Assembly: GCA_022829145.1 (NCBI GenBank)
Contig: CM040744.1
Location: 4,246,001 to 4,310,000 of the forward strand
Reading direction: 5' to 3'
Source of the DNA: Albula goreensis
Lineage: Eukaryota; Chordata; Actinopteri; Albuliformes; Albulidae
DNA: 64,000 nucleotides
A model generated the notes under the pieces. It had not been told where the DNA came from and searched no databases. It saw only the letters and a program-made list of their open reading frames with translations. Of the stretch, positions 54,715-64,000 are shown one piece after another (the first letter of the stretch is position 1; every line of letters starts with the position of its first letter). The position numbers and the translations under genes are program-made.

Positions 54715-56350
54715 TGTTTTAACAGATTGTGTGTTACGCACTGAATTTAGACTTTATGATTCCCCTGTATTGCACACTCTCCTGTCAGACCTGTATTCTC
54801 TCACACCTGTAAAGAGCAGTATGCAAAAGCAGCAGTCTGACTTAAGCACAGCTTCCCCTTTTACAATCCCTAAGTATACATGCATTGCACTATCTGTGAG
54901 ATTGGTTATATACTACTGACTAAGAATATTCATGAAAATAATAATAATAACAACAGTAGCCTCAAGATCATTTATTTCACTGACACACCTAGTCTTATCC
55001 ATGAACACAAAGATGAATTGCATGGCTCAGAACAGTTCATATAAAGATTTATACATGTTCTGCATTTTCTAAATTATTTATTAATAACTTCCATCTTTTT
55101 CTTATATGCTGTGACTTAAGGTTGCATGAATAATGCAAAGCTATGCTTTCATCTCATGTAAAATTCTATGCACAAACCTTATTTTGCCTGACTGCAACAC
55201 AAAGTCTATTCTTTTTAGTCAATAACCTAAAATTATTTTGAGATGGATTTACAAAATTGCTGCATAGTCGATGCATTATACAGAGTGCATTGTTTAAAGA
55301 TACGTGAGAATACAGATACAAATAATTTTATAGTGTACTGGAATTACAATCAATATGACTTTGACTATTAAGGTAGATACATTTTATCTTACGTCTATTA
55401 CCAGCTTGTAAGTGCCTCAACACTCAACTATTTTAGCATGAGAGAGGTATAGAGATGGCTCCCGCTGTTCTGACGCAAGGTTACACACGCTTTCTGCCCT
55501 CATTGATTAGCTGTTTGTATCAACAACCGAAGCGTGCTGATTTACGTGCATGCTCATGTCGATCGCTATCAAAACCAGCTTCACGCGGCTCGGGGCGATT
55601 GCTGTCGCTGATTGATGGAGCATTGACTTGTCACGCTAAGCGTTACAGCACGCAAACAACAGGGATGAACTATGGCCGCTGACCCAAAAGGGTAATAACT
55701 CAATCAATTACCGGGCATGGCATCAGCCAGTACTATCACTGTGTGAAGTTTATATGTGCTATTGATTCGCCAAAGTTGTTTGATCAGTTTATATATACCA
55801 TGTGAATACACGTTTGATTTACATACTCATTTAACACTTAAAGTCAATATCAGGCAAAGAAAAACGGCCCAGTTACTCACAGATAATTCTCATTTTCCTT
55901 TATTTCCCTAATTTCTTGTCCCCTGTTTGTTCTCTTATCTGCCTGTTAGGAAGACCCATTGTATTCAGAGACTCAGTGAAATGTCAGTTTGGGATCAAAA
56001 GCAGCCACAAATGGGTACATGCTTAAGCTTCTCATAAAGTGGCCTTGTCACACCTGAGGCCCTGCCCACAATCAGCCCCATAACCAATCACAGTTCTTCT
56101 TCACATCAAGCCCATTTTATGCTGCAAAATGTGAATGTCAATAACAGCTGCAATACCAATGATATATATATATGCCAAAGTGTATATTATCAGTAAATCC
56201 TCTGACGGCTGAGTGAATGTTTCAATTAAGTCACGGTCTGTGTTATTTTAAGCAGCATTTCTCGTCTTTACTCTAAGGACACCAGGGGATATGGTGACAA
56301 AAAGAGCAAGTTTTTGTATGACAGAGGAGAGGAATGGGATGAGATGGGGA
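54715..56350. other. AT-rich intergenic stretch with one GC-richer island
   Basis: Mostly AT-rich with no coding signal. The exception is 55440-55690, a compositionally distinct block with a 75-codon ATG-initiated frame (55455-55682, plus) beginning MAPAVLTQGYTRFLPSL. I do not recognise it. Confidence 0.45.
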
Positions 56351-56930
56351 CATCCTGGCTCTTCCTGGTCTAGCAGCTGGTCTTGTAGCTCAGAGGTTAC
56401 AGTGTAGTGTAATGGTTAGGGAGCTGGGCTTGTAGCTCAGAGGTTACAGTGTAGTGTAATGGTTAGGGAGCTGGGCTTGTAGCTCAGAGGCTACAGTGTA
56501 GTATAATGGTGAGGGAGCTGGGCTTGTAGCTCAGAGGTTACAGTGTAGTATAATGGTTAGGGAGCTGGGCTTGTAGCTCAGAGGTTACAGAGCAGTATAA
56601 TGGTCAAGGAGCTGGTCTTACAGCTTTGAGGTGCAGGTTTAAATCTCAGCTAGGACACTGCTGTTGTGCCCTTGACAGGAAAATGCTCACCTTTTTGTGC
56701 TATTGTTGCCCAGGCAACGGCCCATTTGCCCTCGTTTGGCCAAGCCGCCCTTCTGAAGGATTTTCATGGCTGGGATTAGCCATTAGTATCACCAGTACAT
56801 CATTGGTGAAGTTACCCCTTTCTGGTAGAGCCACTGCCCCTCCTGACATCTGTGCACATCACTGACTCTTGATCAAAGGTACTTAGCCTGAATTGCTTCA
56901 GTTAATATCCAGCTGTGCAAATGGATAGTA
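56350..56930 (+). mobile_element. tRNA-derived SINE with internally amplified 5' part
   Basis: The tRNA-like segment 'agctcagaggttacagtgta' + 'gtgtaatggttagggagctg' is repeated about four times at a 47-bp period (56375-56610). It is followed by SINE body pieces ('gacactgctgttgtgccctt', later 'ttagcctgaattgcttcag'), separated by unrelated sequence at about 56700-56870. Confidence 0.65.
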
Positions 56931-57019
56931 CGTGAGTCACCCTTGATAATCAACAAAACAAATACCTCTTTCAAGTGAAAATAGGCCGTTTGGAAGTCTG
57001 CCACAACATTTGTATCAGA

Positions 57020-57195
57020 GAATTTAAGTGTGTATTTTGCTGCAGCTCTTGTCCAGAGCAATTTACACATCAAAATGTTTGAAATAAAACCAACTTAGAT
57101 GCCTTTCCTCTCAAAGTTATGACAGCAACAGCACCCCACCTGGGTATTGAACCTGCAACCTCTGAAGTTTCAGCCAAGTTTCCTGCCCACTATCA
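57020..57195 (-). mobile_element. SINE fragment, reverse orientation
   Basis: Contains the complement of a tRNA-type B box ('gggtattgaacctgcaacct') and of the SINE tail ('ctcttgtccagagcaattta'). Confidence 0.55.
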
Positions 57196-57199
57196 GCTC

Positions 57200-58589
57200 C
57201 AGCTTGTCTGTTTCAATTAGAGGAGGGATCCCCACAAAGGGTTAACCCGCGAAGCAGCAGCAGGCCCCCAGGAGCTCAGTGTTATTTCTAACTTCCTCTT
57301 TCCCAAGCAGGATGCATAATTGATTTGATTCATACAGCACAGGCGTGGCCTCTGACGCTTAATCTCTCTCTTACACTGTACCATGACAAGGATCCTTTCA
57401 ATTACAGCATACTTAATCCTCAAACTGACTGCACAGACCTCAAAGCTGTACATTCCATCTCATTGTCAGTTTCAGACAGGCTTCACCTTTTGTAAATACG
57501 CCACAGCTATGAAATAATATCACAATAGACAGAGGACAAAATGTATATTTACAAATTGGGAATTGGGATGCTAAATGATTTTTGTTTTAAACAGTGGGTA
57601 ACAGTTAGGGTACATGTGGAACTTTCAAGAGAACATGGGGATAAAATTATGGGATTTAAGCTATTTTAACAGTTGTGGTATTAGCTTAAGGGCCTTCTAT
57701 TTTAAGGATTGTTTGGCTGTATGCTGCTGTTGGTGGGTTGAAAAGGAAATTGCACCTCCTGTTGGTTCTTTATGAGCACATGCTTGATAGAACATCAGAG
57801 GAACAGCACAGGAAAAGCAAAGCCCTTAAAGGCCCACTACAACCCAACTTACTTCCTGATTTTAACCCAACGAAACAGTCACTAAATGGAAGCAGAATCA
57901 CATCACTCTTCTCCAAACTAGCTGGGAAATTTAGTTTGCTTAGCAACTTCATAAGCAACATAGCTACCTCACATCTATCATATGGACAAGATTGTTTATT
58001 GAGGAAGTCAAAAAATAGACAAAGGTCTTGTGTACTAGTGTCACACTTCTACTGACATATACATTTTGTTGTTAGATCATTATGAAAAACCACTTTCAAA
58101 TAACAGAATGTGAATGGAGCTACAACAGTCAGTGAGATTCAAGTGAGCCTTAAAGCAAAGCAGCTGGAGAGGTTAACTACTGTGTCCATCTCAACATGGG
58201 TGCTTAAGCAGCAGACTAGATGACAGACATTTCCTTCTTTCCAGAGCATTTTTTGGTCCTCCATTAATTTCCTCATTTACACAACAAACTAATAAATGGT
58301 TGTAACAACTGCGGTTATGCATTTCATCACTGTTTATGAAGTTGCAAAATGTGTTAAAATCTGTCGGCGAAAAATGACGTCTCTGCCTTTAAGGATCTCG
58401 TGGTGACGAACAGTAGGGTGAGCTTTCCACGCAGGCGCCTTGCAGCCATTTTTCCTCCCGGTTGCTACTCTCTCCTGTAGCCCCCTCCCGGTTTCAGCAG
58501 CATAGGGCAACTAGCTTCAGTCTATTTCAAATAAAAACAGCACCAACTCTACAGCTACATACATATTTATAGTCTTTCACTCATGAGGC
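57200..58589 (+). promoter_or_regulatory. kif2a upstream region
   Basis: No coding exon. The last 200 bp before the kif2a ATG are GC-richer, with 'cctcccggttgc' and 'cctcccggtttc' repeats, a YY1-like 'gcagccattttt' (58443-58454) and a CRE-like 'tgacgtct' near 58376. This is the likely core promoter, by position. Confidence 0.4.
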
Positions 58590-63309
<4,720 letters not shown>

Positions 63310-64000
63310 GTACACCCCCCCCGTCATACTGTGCATCTATGTGGCCCTCAAATGAGGCAGCTGTGTGTAAACGAGTTTTCTGTGCTGGTCCTGTGTGAGC
63401 ATGCGGCTACAGAAACTCTGGGCCCTGCCTGGCAGCTGTGGAACGCAGGCCGCTCCCAGGTGGGTACAGCCGGTGGTGAACGGTGCTCCTCTCAACACAG
63501 TGGGGGGCGTGGCCCAGCTCGGATCCGTAGATACTCTGCCTCGAGTATCTATGGAAGCCAGTGCTGCCCTGGCAGTGGTATGCATGCTCATTTGGGAGAA
63601 ACACACCTTCCACATGCTGTGCTCCTACTCCCATCCACCCTCTCTGCCACTTACTTACAGAAGGTTCAAGAAGTTATAGGAGATGCAGCATGAAGTGGTT
63701 TGGTTTCAGACAAAGTAGAGAGTATTCAGATATGCAATGATGAATCCATAGCAAAGAGAACAGCAAACTTAAGCAACTGAAACTCCATCAGCTCTGGTGA
63801 TTAGTGGGACAAGAGCAGACCTCCAGCCATAGCTGGTGATTGAGGGGATGAGACTGACACGCCCAGTCGCAGGGCTCCCATGCTGGTGCTGATACGCCCA
63901 GTCGCAGGGCACCCAGACTGGCGCTGATATGCCCAGTCGCGCGGCACCCAGACTGGCACTGATGACAGGCTGACAGATGTCTCCCTGTCATCAATATCAG
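63310..64000 (+). other. kif2a intron 3 (partial)
   Basis: No further kif2a exon recognised before the window ends. A ~36-bp tandem repeat ('cgcccagtcgcagggc' core) occupies 63855-63970. Confidence 0.6.

Noticed and set aside
57738-58055. 105-codon plus-strand frame upstream of kif2a
   Set aside because: No recognisable domain or splice partner and ordinary composition; likely chance.

Overview
This is vertebrate nuclear DNA, almost certainly from a ray-finned (teleost-type) fish. The genes are multi-exon with GT-AG introns, the proteins closely match vertebrate families, and the introns are full of CA/TG microsatellites, minisatellites and fish-type SINE tails. The gene order ERCC8 - NDUFAF2 - SMIM15 - ZSWIM6 - (insert) - KIF2A is that of human 5q12.1, so this is a conserved syntenic block. 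Nothing prokaryotic or viral was seen.

Layout: ercc8 (minus, 2231-10648, 12 coding exons) and ndufaf2 (plus, 11164-13725, 4 exons) diverge from a 515-bp bidirectional promoter with paired YY1-like sites and CCAAT boxes. smim15 (minus, 15641-15865) has a single coding exon and converges on ndufaf2. zswim6 (plus, 21891-41542) was traced through all 14 coding exons with every splice phase consistent; it encodes about 1133 residues. Its 9.3-kb intron 1 is packed with minisatellites, a telomere-like block, a candidate enhancer and a triple AP-1 cluster. Between zswim6 and kif2a lies a two-exon minus-strand gene (51182-52796) for a secreted TGF-beta superfamily ligand whose mature domain has the length and cysteine spacing of GDF15. 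To my knowledge human has no protein-coding ligand gene at this position. kif2a (plus) begins at 58590; its first three coding exons lie in the window and the gene runs off the right edge.

Functionally the genes are a syntenic neighbourhood, not a pathway: transcription-coupled repair (ercc8), complex I assembly (ndufaf2), a small membrane protein (smim15), a SWIM zinc-finger developmental regulator (zswim6), a secreted cytokine (GDF15-like) and a microtubule-depolymerising kinesin (kif2a).

Two things deserve attention. First, the GDF15-like gene and its location. Second, three single-base frame disruptions in otherwise well conserved exons (ercc8 exons 10 and 12, kif2a exon 3), all in G or C runs, which look more like assembly or sequencing errors than gene decay. 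The rest is notable for the density and variety of minisatellites, several with higher-order structure.
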